The translations under genes were made by a program, and so were the position numbers. The notes under the pieces were generated by a model. It was given only the letters and a program-made list of their open reading frames with translations. It did not search any database and was not told the DNA's origin. From Erysipelotrichales bacterium (lineage in GTDB: Bacteria; Bacillota_I; Bacilli_A; Erysipelotrichales; Erysipelotrichaceae), in the NCBI GenBank assembly GCA_910576345.1, contig CAJTIT010000003.1, positions 53,948-117,947 of the forward strand: a stretch of 64,000 nucleotides of DNA. The letters are read 5' to 3'. This document shows, one piece after another, positions 56,269 to 64,000 of the stretch; the stretch's first letter is position 1; each line of letters starts with the position of its first letter.

Positions 56269-57117
56269 TTATTTTTGGAAACGAAGTTTAATATCACCCA
56301 TACGGTTTTTAGCCTCTATTGAATAAGTAGCGTCTTTATGTGTTCGTTTCAGCGATGTGTTGATTCCCTCGCATGTATCCCCGTTGATTTTAACGGACCC
56401 CATGGCAGCGGAACAATCATAATTGTAATGAGTTTCATCATCATGAATCGTTACATCAATCGACCCCATTGCATTCTTTAACACCATGTCTCCGGGATGA
56501 TCACCAACATAATCGATCTCTCCCATTTTTTGTATCAGTTTCATCTTATCACAGTTTACTCTTGTCAGACGGATATCTCCCAAATGCTCTTTAATCTGCA
56601 ATTCTTTTACATTGATATCTGACAATACAACATTTCCAAGTTTACATTCAATTTCCATAAAAGTAAGCCACATATTTTCCGGAACGGTCAATCGGTATAG
56701 ATAACGTATGGAATTTCTGGAAATGCGAAAATGAAAGCGATACGTTGATTGAATATAAAGTGTATTTTGTGCTGTATATGTTTTGTATTCTTTTTCCGGT
56801 ACACCGATAGCTTGAAATTGTAATTCCTTGCCTTTTTCTATTTTTACGTCGCCCAAATCTACACAAATGGAAATTCTTTGAATGCCATTGTCATTCATTT
56901 CTGTTATTTCTTCTGTTTTTGTTTCGATCTGTTCTGCTTGATCTTTTTGAATATTGGCAAGGAATTCTTGTGGTGTTCCCAATTCTTTCAGTACTTGTTC
57001 GTCATCTTCCGCATCTTCAAAATATTCTGTCACATAACGAATGATATCTTCTTGATCTGCTTCATTCCCGTTTTGTAAAGCTTTTTGCAATTCTTTTATA
57101 TAGGTCTGTTTATTCAT
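56269..57117 (-). CDS. DUF1700-DUF4097 fusion protein without membrane helix, 282 aa
   Basis: The N-terminal 65 residues are a DUF1700-type helical domain ('YIKELQKALQNGNEADQEDIIRYVTEYFEDAEDDEQVLKELGTPQEFLANI'). The remainder is a DUF4097 beta-helix with 'VDLGDVKIEKG', 'EHLGDIRLTRVN', 'QKMGEIDYVGD', 'NAMGSIDVTIHD', 'AAMGSVKINGD' and 'NRMGDIKLRFQ'. No signal or membrane helix is present, so it would stay in the cytosol, unlike the second DUF4097 gene. It overlaps the PadR gene by 8 bp. Confidence 0.85.
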   Translation of the reverse strand: MNKQTYIKELQKALQNGNEADQEDIIRYVTEYFEDAEDDEQVLKELGTPQEFLANIQKDQAEQIETKTEEITEMNDNGIQRISICVDLGDVKIEKGKELQFQAIGVPEKEYKTYTAQNTLYIQSTYRFHFRISRNSIRYLYRLTVPENMWLTFMEIECKLGNVVLSDINVKELQIKEHLGDIRLTRVNCDKMKLIQKMGEIDYVGDHPGDMVLKNAMGSIDVTIHDDETHYNYDCSAAMGSVKINGDTCEGINTSLKRTHKDATYSIEAKNRMGDIKLRFQK

Positions 57118-57433
57118 GAAATTCTTCTCCTTCCGCTAATATCGTATTGATTCGATCTCTAAATTCACACCATTCGCTCACATAAAACAAATATTGATTC
57201 TTTCCTTTGTCGGTTAAGCGATAATACCTGCGATTTCTTCCCATATGCTCTTCATCATAGGTTTCTAAACAACCATCTCTTGTTAAACGTCTTAATACAG
57301 GATAGAGTGTGGATTCTGAAACATCGATAATTTTTTTAACTTCTTGCGTTAGCTTATATCCATAAGCATCACTTTGATGCAATATTGCAAGTACACAAGC
57401 ATCCAAAAGTGAGGCTCCCAACTGAAAAACCAT
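57110..57433 (-). CDS. PadR-family transcription regulator, 107 aa
   Basis: The winged helix is clear: 'LGASLLDACVLAILHQSDAYGYKLTQEVKKIIDVSESTLYPVLRRLTRDGCLETYDEEHMGRNRRYYRLTDKGK'. The short C-terminal helix is the PadR dimer arm of the small type. First gene of the operon. A perfect palindrome overlies its own promoter, so autorepression is likely. Confidence 0.93.
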   Translation of the reverse strand: MVFQLGASLLDACVLAILHQSDAYGYKLTQEVKKIIDVSESTLYPVLRRLTRDGCLETYDEEHMGRNRRYYRLTDKGKNQYLFYVSEWCEFRDRINTILAEGEEFHE

Positions 57434-57450
57434 ACAATCACCTTTCTTTT

Positions 57451-57484
57451 ACAATATTATATTTCATATAATATTGTGTGTCAA
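57451..57484 (-). promoter_or_regulatory. Consensus promoter with palindromic operator for PadR
   Basis: TTGACA (57479-57484), a 17-base spacer and TATAAT (57456-57461) form a perfect sigma-A promoter on the minus strand. The exact 12-bp arms ACAATATTATAT and its complement (57451-57462, 57466-57477) cover the spacer and -10 box, so a bound dimer would block polymerase. Confidence 0.8.
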
Positions 57485-57595
57485 TATACTTATTTGCAAA
57501 TTGCTTTCTCATTCCATCTTTATTTTTATAATAAGGTATCTTTTTTGTTGATGAAAGTATCGGTTTCTTTGTTATTTCATGTTGTTTGGCATAAT

Positions 57596-57640
57596 AAAAA
57601 GGCAGCAAATGTTCATTTTCTGACTCATTTACTGCCTTTT
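57596..57640 (-). terminator. Terminator of ptsH (bidirectional)
   Basis: GGCAGCAAATG (57601-57611) and CATTTACTGCC (57626-57636) pair with one mismatch. Both flanks have T-runs on the outgoing strand. It lies about 65 bases after the HPr stop. Confidence 0.65.
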
Positions 57641-57705
57641 TGAAACCCTACATTCATTTAGAGCGTTTATTAAGAAAACCCTGCGAAAATTTAGAGTTCC
57701 TATCT

Positions 57706-57972
57706 TTATCCGATAATTTTCTGTGCGCGCAATACTTCTTCAATCGCTGCGATTGCGGCATCTTCGTCATCTCCGTTACAAGAAATCGTGATTTCTGAAT
57801 TTGTCGGGATTCCCAAAGACATCACACCCATGATGGATTTCATGTTTACTTCGCGGCCTTTGAATGCTACATTCACTTCACATTTGAATTTGCTTGCGGC
57901 ATTCACAGCTACAGTTGCAGGACGCGCATGCAATCCTACTGGGTCAATGACAGACACTGTAATTTGTTTCAT
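57706..57972 (-). CDS. ptsH: Phosphocarrier protein HPr
   Basis: 88 residues with the active-site His15 in 'GLHARPAT' and the regulatory Ser46 in 'NMKSIMGVMSLG'. Both phosphorylation sites needed for PTS transfer and for HPr kinase/CcpA control in Gram-positives are present. It stands alone; no ptsI follows. AGGAGG lies before the ATG. Confidence 0.97.
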   Translation of the reverse strand: MKQITVSVIDPVGLHARPATVAVNAASKFKCEVNVAFKGREVNMKSIMGVMSLGIPTNSEITISCNGDDEDAAIAAIEEVLRAQKIIG

Positions 57973-58010
57973 GTTATATTCCTCCTATATTTCTCGTTTT
58001 TACATATACT

Positions 58011-58039
58011 ATTTTAACCCATTTTGATAACACTTACAA
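58011..58039 (-). promoter_or_regulatory. Promoter of ptsH
   Basis: TTGTAA (58034-58039) and TAAAAT (58011-58016) on the minus strand with a 17-base spacer, about 40 bases before the ATG. Confidence 0.6.
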
Positions 58040-58166
58040 TGCCAAATTCACTTTTTTATCAGAATTCTATATGTTTTTTTATGAAAAAGTAGTTTTATAA
58101 GGGTTTTACTTCCGTTTCTTATTTTGAAATATAAGTTTTGCGTTCAGAATAAAGCGTTATCAGGTA

Positions 58167-58409
58167 TCAAAGACATCGATGTGCGGTGATTATCGTATGG
58201 CTGTGTGCATGTATGGTAATCACACAGTCGTAATATTTCACATACCAATTTTTGCCATTTCTTGTGATGATTGCCTTTGGATCAAGAATAGCCTAGTTAC
58301 ACCATAACACCACATCTGTATTGTAAAGTTTTAAATTTTTTTGGATGCGTAAAAAGCCAAGTTCTGTCGTATGTAGGTGTTCAATTTGTTCTCTTAACGG
58401 ATGAATCAT
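58167..58409 (-). pseudogene. DUF3781 protein interrupted by an in-frame TAG
   Basis: AAAAAGGAG precedes an ATG at 58409. The frame reads 'IEHLHTTELGFLRIQKNLKLYNTDVVLWCN', then TAG (58293-58295), then in the same frame 'AIIT' followed by 'RNGKNWYVKYYDCVITIHAHSHTIITAH' and a TGA at 58167. Both halves match DUF3781 ('LHTTELG..RI+KNL', 'DVV.WC', 'GKNWYV', 'TIITAH'). A single point change from a Lys or Gln codon would produce the TAG. The upstream half alone is unlikely to fold. Confidence 0.7.
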
Positions 58410-58498
58410 AGCGTGTTTCTCCTTTTTAGATATTGCTAGTTCGTTTAGATATACAACTGTGGTATGTGAATGCTTAAAATTAGCACAGCTGTCCCGGA

Positions 58499-58960
58499 TT
58501 ATCCCATTGATGATAGCGTTTTGTCATGTAAACGCTCAGATATCAATGCTTCGTTTACATCCATGACCAATATACCATGGTCGATGAGCATTTGTGCAAA
58601 AATACCATTGCCTTCTACCAGCGTGCCATCAAAATTACCGCTGTAACGCTGTCCTTTACCGCATGATGGACTTCTTGATTGTAATATGACCAAATCGACG
58701 TTTTCTTTTAACGCAATGTCGAGTGCACGCTTGGCGCCGGTTTGAAACGGAACACTGACATCACGTCCGTCTTTGGTCCATACACGCTCATCTTTGATTT
58801 CTGCACATACTCTCGGTGTAGGAAGACCGCCCATCACTTCCGGGCATACACCGATGACCTCATGTGCGCTTAATAACGTCATAAGCGCTTTACAGTAATT
58901 GCTTTCCCCGTTGTATTTGCAGCAAACACCGCAAAGACAGCTGCTGACCATAATTCTCAT
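58499..58960 (-). CDS. DUF523 family protein, 153 aa
   Basis: The start overlaps the LRR gene stop in ATGA. Conserved family pieces are 'VSSCLCGVCCKYNGESNYC', 'GVCPEVMGGLPTPRVCAEI' and 'VILQSRSPSCGKGQRYSGNFDGTLVEGNGIFAQML'. The cysteine set suggests metal or iron-sulfur binding. DUF523 has been linked to thiouracil desulfurization in some bacteria, but the role here is unknown. Normal length. Confidence 0.85.
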   Translation of the reverse strand: MRIMVSSCLCGVCCKYNGESNYCKALMTLLSAHEVIGVCPEVMGGLPTPRVCAEIKDERVWTKDGRDVSVPFQTGAKRALDIALKENVDLVILQSRSPSCGKGQRYSGNFDGTLVEGNGIFAQMLIDHGILVMDVNEALISERLHDKTLSSMG

Positions 58961-59787
58961 TGTGTGTTCTCCTTTTCATATTCATATAATGACGTCTCAA
59001 AATCATCATCAAATAAATAATGATAATCTTCTTCTGTCAAAATCAGCTGTTCCACATAGAACAGTGCATCGTACCATATATTTAAGTCAGAATCCAGTTG
59101 GTTCCCTCTTACATTCAGGAAACATAGATCTTCCATTGTTTGAAATCCTCTTAAGGAAGACAAATGATTATATTCCAAATTAATGCGTGTCAAATAGGCT
59201 AAGCCAAACAGCGGAAGCACATGTTCTATTTCATTGTATCCAAGATCGATTTCGGATAATTCGTCCATATTTTTCAAAAAGCGCAAGTCACTGATTTGAT
59301 TATGATCCAATACCAACAATTCCATATGTACTAACTTTGCAAGCGGCGCACCATCACAAATACGGCAATTACTCGCTCTCAGCATTTTTAAGTTTCTGAC
59401 TTCGGATAAAGGCGATATGTCGGATACATCCGTATTACTGATGTCCAAAACTTCCAAATGTTTTAAATTACGCAGAGCAGCCAATGAAGTTAGAGGATTA
59501 TCACATAGCTTTAAACGGCGCAGCTGCGGTACAAAACCAAGTCCCATAAGAGATGTCAAGGCATTGGCATGTACATCTAACTGTATCAAGGAAGGAAAGA
59601 AACGCAAAAAAGACAAATCATGAATTTGCGTATTGACGACTGTTAATTCTCTGATTTTGTCTAAAGCTTCACTTCGTAATCGTTTTCCAAACCTGCCGCT
59701 GCCGAAATTCTCCAACAAAAGCTCATACAACTGCGGATCAGCGATACCGTTTTCATCATTTGAAATAACGCCCATATGCTTCCTCAT
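58957..59787 (-). CDS. Cytosolic leucine-rich repeat protein, 276 aa
   Basis: There is no signal peptide. About eight SDS22/internalin-type LRRs of 21-23 residues run from residue 45 to 240 (for example 'LIQLDVHANALTSLMGLGFVPQ', 'LRRLKLCDNPLTSLAALRNLKH', 'LEVLDISNTDVSDISPLSEVRN', 'LSEIDLGYNEIEHVLPLFGLAY'). The first 40 and last 40 residues are non-repeat and acidic at the C-terminus. A protein-protein interaction role is likely. Coupled to the DUF523 gene. The start could also be the ATG four codons in, which has better ribosome-site spacing. Confidence 0.85.
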   Translation of the reverse strand: MRKHMGVISNDENGIADPQLYELLLENFGSGRFGKRLRSEALDKIRELTVVNTQIHDLSFLRFFPSLIQLDVHANALTSLMGLGFVPQLRRLKLCDNPLTSLAALRNLKHLEVLDISNTDVSDISPLSEVRNLKMLRASNCRICDGAPLAKLVHMELLVLDHNQISDLRFLKNMDELSEIDLGYNEIEHVLPLFGLAYLTRINLEYNHLSSLRGFQTMEDLCFLNVRGNQLDSDLNIWYDALFYVEQLILTEEDYHYLFDDDFETSLYEYEKENTQ

Positions 59788-59872
59788 CTTTCAATAGGAA
59801 TTATAACATTTCAACTGGTAAATTTCCATCATTTCATGGTTCTTATTCTTATGCATGTCCTATTTTTGTTTA

Positions 59873-60625
59873 TTATTCTTCTACTTTCACATACACAAAT
59901 GTGTTTTCACTTGATTCGGATTCTATAAACTGCCATCCGCCTTCATGAAAGAATTGAAGATCCTTTGGATTTTGAATGCGATTTTGGATGACATAAGCGG
60001 CCATTTTTCCTCTTGCCATTTTGGCTATTGTCGGCAGCACCTTGCGTTTTCCATCGCGCATGACGCAAAACTGTGCTTCGATACAGCGTTCATTTTCCAT
60101 AAGGTAAGGTATGACTGCTTGTGCATATTCTTTACTGGCAAGGTTTAAATATATATGATCATCGTTGTCATTGCGTAAATTACGCATAATGGCATCATTC
60201 CAATAGGCATACAGATTGTCGATGCGATCAGACAAATGCTTGGTCTGCATCTCCAGCCGATAAGGATAAATGGCGTCCAGCGGACGTACAACCCCATAGA
60301 AAGCAGATAAAATTCTTAAATGATCTTGTGCATAGAGGTAATCTTGTTTAGACCAGTCTTGAGTATGCATGTTTTGAAAAACCAAACCGTGGTAACTGAC
60401 GATCGCATGTCCACCGTCCAGATCAAATTTCACTGTTTTCAATCGCTGTTGGATTTGTAAGGCAAGTTTGGCATTCACTTCTAAGATATTCATGATATCT
60501 TCATCATTCATCTGTAAAAGATATTCCAGCAGTTCTTCAGCTTCTGGTAAAAATTGCGGCATCGTTTTTGAAAGCGCAAGATCTTTTTTGCGCATGTTTT
60601 TTGCGGGTGATACAAAAACAATCAT
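59873..60625 (-). CDS. yaaA: Peroxide-stress protein YaaA (UPF0246)
   Basis: The N-terminus 'MIVFVSPAKNMRKKDLALSKTMPQFLPEAEELLEYL', 'AIVSYHGLVFQNM', 'HLRILSAFYGVVRPLDAIYPYRLEM' and 'YLNLASKEYAQAV' are all family signatures. Length 250, typical. In E. coli YaaA lowers intracellular iron and protects DNA under peroxide stress. Monocistronic. Confidence 0.92.
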   Translation of the reverse strand: MIVFVSPAKNMRKKDLALSKTMPQFLPEAEELLEYLLQMNDEDIMNILEVNAKLALQIQQRLKTVKFDLDGGHAIVSYHGLVFQNMHTQDWSKQDYLYAQDHLRILSAFYGVVRPLDAIYPYRLEMQTKHLSDRIDNLYAYWNDAIMRNLRNDNDDHIYLNLASKEYAQAVIPYLMENERCIEAQFCVMRDGKRKVLPTIAKMARGKMAAYVIQNRIQNPKDLQFFHEGGWQFIESESSENTFVYVKVEE

Positions 60626-60653
60626 CGTGTATACTTCCTTTCTTGAGCATAAT

Positions 60654-60680
60654 GAAAAAAAGAGAACTTGTTTGTTTCTC
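60654..60680 (-). terminator. Terminator of the small membrane-protein gene
   Basis: GAGAA and TTCTC (60662-60666, 60676-60680) form a short stem that leads into seven T on the minus strand. Confidence 0.5.
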
Positions 60681-60682
60681 CT

Positions 60683-61048
60683 TTATTCTTCATCTTTCCA
60701 TAACAGTCTGCTGGCAAGAATGCTCAACAGTGCACAAACAGCATCATTAATTAACAAAATAATCAATAAAATATAGGCTCCTGTAATCATTAAATATCCA
60801 TAAAAGATCAAAATGCCGAGTAGATAAATTTTAATGCGCTGGGTTTCTGTTTTGAGTTGCGTATCCATAAGTGAATATATGAGTGCTTCTTCGTCCACTT
60901 GAAGTAATAAAACTGCGGCATCTAAAAAAATCAAACATGCGTATATCATCATGGATCCACGCTGATGCATCATAAGTAAAAAAGGCAGCGCTATAATATG
61001 AAGAATACATATGTATTCACTATGTATGAGGTTTTTCTTTATCAACAT
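60683..61048 (-). CDS. Unknown membrane protein, 121 aa
   Basis: The ATG at 61048 follows AAAGG; an earlier in-frame ATG has no ribosome site. Three to four hydrophobic helices lie near 13-28, 33-48, 75-93 and 97-113, with a cytosolic loop 'QVDEEALIYSLMDTQLKTETQR' between. No known family. It stands between yaaA and the large surface-protein gene. Confidence 0.6.
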   Translation of the reverse strand: MLIKKNLIHSEYICILHIIALPFLLMMHQRGSMMIYACLIFLDAAVLLLQVDEEALIYSLMDTQLKTETQRIKIYLLGILIFYGYLMITGAYILLIILLINDAVCALLSILASRLLWKDEE

Positions 61049-61127
61049 AATCACTGCCTTTCGTATGTAACCATTATAACACATAATTTTATATTCCATC
61101 AATTAATTGTTTCATCTCTATAACTGC

Positions 61128-61158
61128 ACAAAAATGTACCTGATTGGTACACTTTTGT
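61128..61158 (-). terminator. Terminator of the large surface-protein gene
   Basis: AAAATGTACC (61131-61140) pairs with GGTACACTTTT (61146-61156) apart from one mismatch, with T-rich sequence following on the minus strand, five bases after the stop. Confidence 0.75.
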
Positions 61159-61162
61159 TTTA

Positions 61163-64000
61163 TTATTTGCATTTCTTTTTGTTTTGATACATCATATAGA
61201 TCAACAGCATTCCGATAAACAATAGTTGGGATATTGGAAGAATGATTGCGGTTTCATCTCCTGTTAGTGCTCCACCTATATTGGGCGTGTATGTTCCCAT
61301 AACACTTGTATTGGTTTCTTTATCACCTATGATCGATACAATCCCTAGTTCTTCTGTTTCATATACCAAATATCCTTGTTCAATCGTATAATGGATCTTT
61401 TCATAGCTTCCGTTATTATTCTTTCTGATTAAGATTGGATTATTGATTCCTTCATATGGTATCTTTACTTTTATCATTCCATCCGGTTGTACTTCCACTC
61501 CATCTTTCAACAGTTTTACATCATATACTTTCTTTACTTCTTGTGTTTCTTCTATATATTCTTTCGCATCTGTTGTGATTTCAGATTGTTTTGTATTTGT
61601 GACATCTTCTACTTTCAATGCGAAGTTTGGTAAGAACGATGTTCCATCCGGTTTCTCTACTTTGACTCCATTATCCTCTAATTCTGTATTCTGCTTGATT
61701 ACCATCGTACAGATATCGCCTACTTTTTTATCCGGTTTCCATTCTGTGACTTCGATGATATTTTCATCCGGAATTCCATCGTCATTTGTGTCCAAGTTCA
61801 TATCCGCTTTGCCATTTCCTGTGCTATCGATATTTACATTTGGTATTTGATCATCATCGGTATCAATGTTTAGGTCTGCGATACCGTCTTGATCCATATC
61901 CAGATTGATATCCGGGCAGTTGTCTCCATTCGTATCAATATTCAGATATGGTTTGATTGTATCCATTGTGTCATATAAGAAGTTTTGATGTTTGTAATCT
62001 TTATTGGGTTTCCATGTTTCTATTGTATTAAGGTTGACATCTGCGATGTTGTCTTTGTTTATATCAATGTTGATATCTGCTTTCATATCGCCGTTTGTAT
62101 CGATATTGATGTTTGGAATGTTGTCATTGTCTGTGTCCACATTGATTTGTGGTTTTAGATTTGTGCCTGTACAATATTCTTCTTTTACTGTCGCACTTTG
62201 TACTACACACTTTGTTGGTTTCCAATCTGTCTTCTTTAGAATAACAAGATTGATATCCGGTTTTCCATCCGTGTCGGTATCGATGTTTAAGTCTGCTATG
62301 CCATCTCCATCTGAATCGATATTGAGGTCAGGTATGTCATCATAATCTCGATCGCCATTGATGATTACCCAATTTCCATTATCGTCTTTCCATTTGATAT
62401 TGAGGTCAGGACATCCATCGCCATCCGGATCATTGAAATCAGGTTTTCCATCGCCATCCACATCTTTATCTACATTACTGTCTACCATCAGCTTTCCTTC
62501 TTTAAAGATGAAATTGTAATTCGGATACGTCGTATTCATTGTTTTTGTGTTCCCGGTAATTGGATAACTTCCTGCTTTGCTTGTCGTTGTCGCTGTGGTA
62601 CTTAATACGACATCGTCCAAATCTACCACATCTTGTACGCCATTCCATCTCACCAGCTGACTTGTGAAATCTTGGAACGTTAGTTCGGGATTCTCTTCTC
62701 CCTTTTGTTTCATCTTGTCATCAATAATGATGTTGATGTCTTTGGGAAGTACTTTTATTTTCACTGTTTTGCTTAACGCTACTTCTCCATCTGCTGTTCT
62801 TGTCACTTTGATACTGATTTCTGTGTTGCCACTGTTCTTTAATGCATCAAATTCTGCCTCGTTTCCATTTATATTCGGTTGTGAAATATAGATCGTATTG
62901 TCTACTTCAAATGTATACTTCACATTCGAACTTGAACTGTCATCTTGTAAGGAGCGTATTGTAAAGTGATCTCCATATACGACTTTTCCCGGTTGATTGA
63001 TTGCCAACGTACTTTCCTCTTGTCCTAAGATTTTTAATGTCCCATCTGCTTCTGCTTTGTTGTAATTTCGATTGCCTTCTTTTTCTACATGGAGAGGTAT
63101 AATGATTCCTTCTTCTTCGTCATAATTGTACTCTATATCGACTCCATTGTTTGTCCATGCGATGCCATTTCCTGCTTGTCCTACGGATATATAGTAATCC
63201 GGATCTTCTACATTGGCTCCTCCTGCATTACCGGATAGATCTTGTTCTGTAATCAGAGGAGTTACACGACCACTTCCGTTTGGCGCATGTGTCACATCTG
63301 CGAAGGATATCTTTTGATCTGCTTTGGTAATATCGATTGGTAATTCAATCGTCTTATCTTCATAGTTTCCATTCGGATCATGACTTGTCGCTAATACAAT
63401 CACTTGTCCTTTTTGCTTGTTCAGACTTGCATTCAATATATGAATCGTTCCATCTTCATCCACTGTGATCACATCGGTTGGACTTGTGTTCTTTAATTCA
63501 TATGTGACGTTAGTACCTGCCGGGTTGCCGTCCGTATGAACATTGAAAGTCTTATCTTTTCCATACACTTCCTCATAGGTTTGATATTTATCCAATGTTT
63601 TTGGTAACTCATTTCCACTTTCATCCACATAGATGAATTCCTGTGTTCCTGCAGTAACTGTAAACTCCAATTCTGTATACGCATCTGCTTGACCGGTGGC
63701 CCCTTTCTTCTCTGCAAGTACGATAACTTTTCCTACATTTTTAATCGTGACTGCACCACTGTTTGGATTTACATCAATCACATTCGTTGACTCTCCATCT
63801 TTTAGTTTGTAAGTAACAGGATTATTATTGGAACTTCCTTTCACTGTCGCAAATACTATAATACCTGTATCTGTCACTTTTGCGCTTTTCTTTGTGATGA
63901 TTGTATTTGAACTTGCATTCTCATAGAATTTCAATACTTCGGCTGGTGCCATTCCTACATTCACTGTGACCGGTATTTCTTTTGAACTCCATTTATCTGA
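61163..64000 (-). CDS. Giant surface protein with Asp-rich repeats, C-terminal part (945 codons seen)
   Basis: The frame is open to the right edge, so the N-terminus lies outside. From about 64000 to 62500 there are several Ig-like or cadherin-like beta domains ('TVNVGMAPAEVLKFYENAS', 'FTVTAGTQEFIYVDESGN') and an MBG-like domain ('INQPGKVVYGDHFTIRSL'). From 62490 to 61740 runs a tract of Asp-rich type-3-thrombospondin-like calcium repeats ('DPDGDGCPDLNIKWKDDNG', 'DSDGDGIADLNIDTDTDGKPD'). The end 'YTPNIGGALTGDETAIILPISQLLFIGMLLIYMMYQNKKKCK' is a sortase-type tail with a non-standard LTGDE motif. Likely wall-anchored adhesin. Confidence 0.85.
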   Translation of the reverse strand, partial: SDKWSSKEIPVTVNVGMAPAEVLKFYENASSNTIITKKSAKVTDTGIIVFATVKGSSNNNPVTYKLKDGESTNVIDVNPNSGAVTIKNVGKVIVLAEKKGATGQADAYTELEFTVTAGTQEFIYVDESGNELPKTLDKYQTYEEVYGKDKTFNVHTDGNPAGTNVTYELKNTSPTDVITVDEDGTIHILNASLNKQKGQVIVLATSHDPNGNYEDKTIELPIDITKADQKISFADVTHAPNGSGRVTPLITEQDLSGNAGGANVEDPDYYISVGQAGNGIAWTNNGVDIEYNYDEEEGIIIPLHVEKEGNRNYNKAEADGTLKILGQEESTLAINQPGKVVYGDHFTIRSLQDDSSSSNVKYTFEVDNTIYISQPNINGNEAEFDALKNSGNTEISIKVTRTADGEVALSKTVKIKVLPKDINIIIDDKMKQKGEENPELTFQDFTSQLVRWNGVQDVVDLDDVVLSTTATTTSKAGSYPITGNTKTMNTTYPNYNFIFKEGKLMVDSNVDKDVDGDGKPDFNDPDGDGCPDLNIKWKDDNGNWVIINGDRDYDDIPDLNIDSDGDGIADLNIDTDTDGKPDINLVILKKTDWKPTKCVVQSATVKEEYCTGTNLKPQINVDTDNDNIPNINIDTNGDMKADINIDINKDNIADVNLNTIETWKPNKDYKHQNFLYDTMDTIKPYLNIDTNGDNCPDINLDMDQDGIADLNIDTDDDQIPNVNIDSTGNGKADMNLDTNDDGIPDENIIEVTEWKPDKKVGDICTMVIKQNTELEDNGVKVEKPDGTSFLPNFALKVEDVTNTKQSEITTDAKEYIEETQEVKKVYDVKLLKDGVEVQPDGMIKVKIPYEGINNPILIRKNNNGSYEKIHYTIEQGYLVYETEELGIVSIIGDKETNTSVMGTYTPNIGGALTGDETAIILPISQLLFIGMLLIYMMYQNKKKCK

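Noticed and set aside
58340..58400. Sequence ACAGAACTTGGCTT on the minus strand resembling the 3' end of RNase P RNA
   Set aside because: It lies inside the reading frame of the DUF3781 remnant (HTTELGF), and none of the other conserved RNase P parts occur nearby.

Overview
The window is AT-rich DNA from a low-GC Gram-positive bacterium (Bacillota). An anaerobic gut member of the Erysipelotrichia or a close relative is my best guess. The signs are strong AGGAGG-type ribosome sites, a upp-atp operon, FtsEX with a PcsB-like hydrolase, a Veg-like protein, sortase-type tails of the form TPNTGDD, FIVAR-rich surface proteins and many 4-bp ATGA gene overlaps. The taxonomic guess is inference; no rRNA gene lies in the window.

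Layout. (1) 1-5900, minus strand: part of a plasmid-like or integrative element. It has an Xre-type regulator, a sigma-like small protein, ParA, ParB, a primase-like replication protein, small Cys-rich proteins, a decayed DUF551 gene, a beta-helix protein and a large nested inverted repeat that could be an origin or structured RNA. (2) 6044-6641: six tRNA genes (Gly, Lys, Gln, Tyr, Thr, Val) behind one consensus promoter. (3) 7-15 kb: ordinary chromosomal genes, including a peroxiredoxin-fold protein lacking the usual cysteine, a transglutaminase-like lipoprotein, deoD, a DUF421 membrane protein, a membrane-tailed ECF sigma factor, a SUKH-like membrane protein, pyridoxal kinase, an aromatic acid exporter-like protein and a Veg-like protein. 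(4) 15.2-26.9 kb: surface-protein region with a decayed FIVAR/sorting-signal remnant, a 2302-residue wall-anchored GH31 enzyme and a 1210-residue BspA-type LRR/Ig/FIVAR protein. (5) 27.8-31.7 kb: ftsE-ftsX-M23 peptidase-ftsX, with two FtsX copies flanking the hydrolase. (6) 32-42 kb: pgeF, a candidate small RNA, a decayed IS3-family element, then the F-type ATP synthase operon read from upp, with c-subunit residues compatible with Na+ coupling. (7) 42.8-47.4 kb: a second candidate small RNA with its own promoter and terminator, then a decaying redox cluster. In that cluster one lipoprotein aldo/keto reductase is intact, while two flavodoxin-like genes, a cupin gene, an alpha/beta hydrolase and a LysR regulator are frameshifted or truncated. 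(8) 47.5-61 kb: patatin, a dicarboxylate/amino-acid symporter with an attenuator-like leader, a DUF4272 protein, an RsmF-like methyltransferase, a cold-shock protein with a structured leader, a PadR-controlled DUF1700/DUF4097 operon ending in an isoprenoid-synthase-fold protein, HPr, a DUF3781 gene with an in-frame amber codon, DUF523, an LRR protein, YaaA and a small membrane protein. (9) 61.1-64 kb: the 3' part of a giant surface protein with Asp-rich calcium-type repeats.

The points most worth following up are the two candidate CU-rich small RNAs, the PadR operon that couples bactofilin-like DUF4097 proteins to an isoprenoid-synthase-fold enzyme, the symporter leader, and the doubled FtsX arrangement. 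No CRISPR array or recognisable classical defence system was found.
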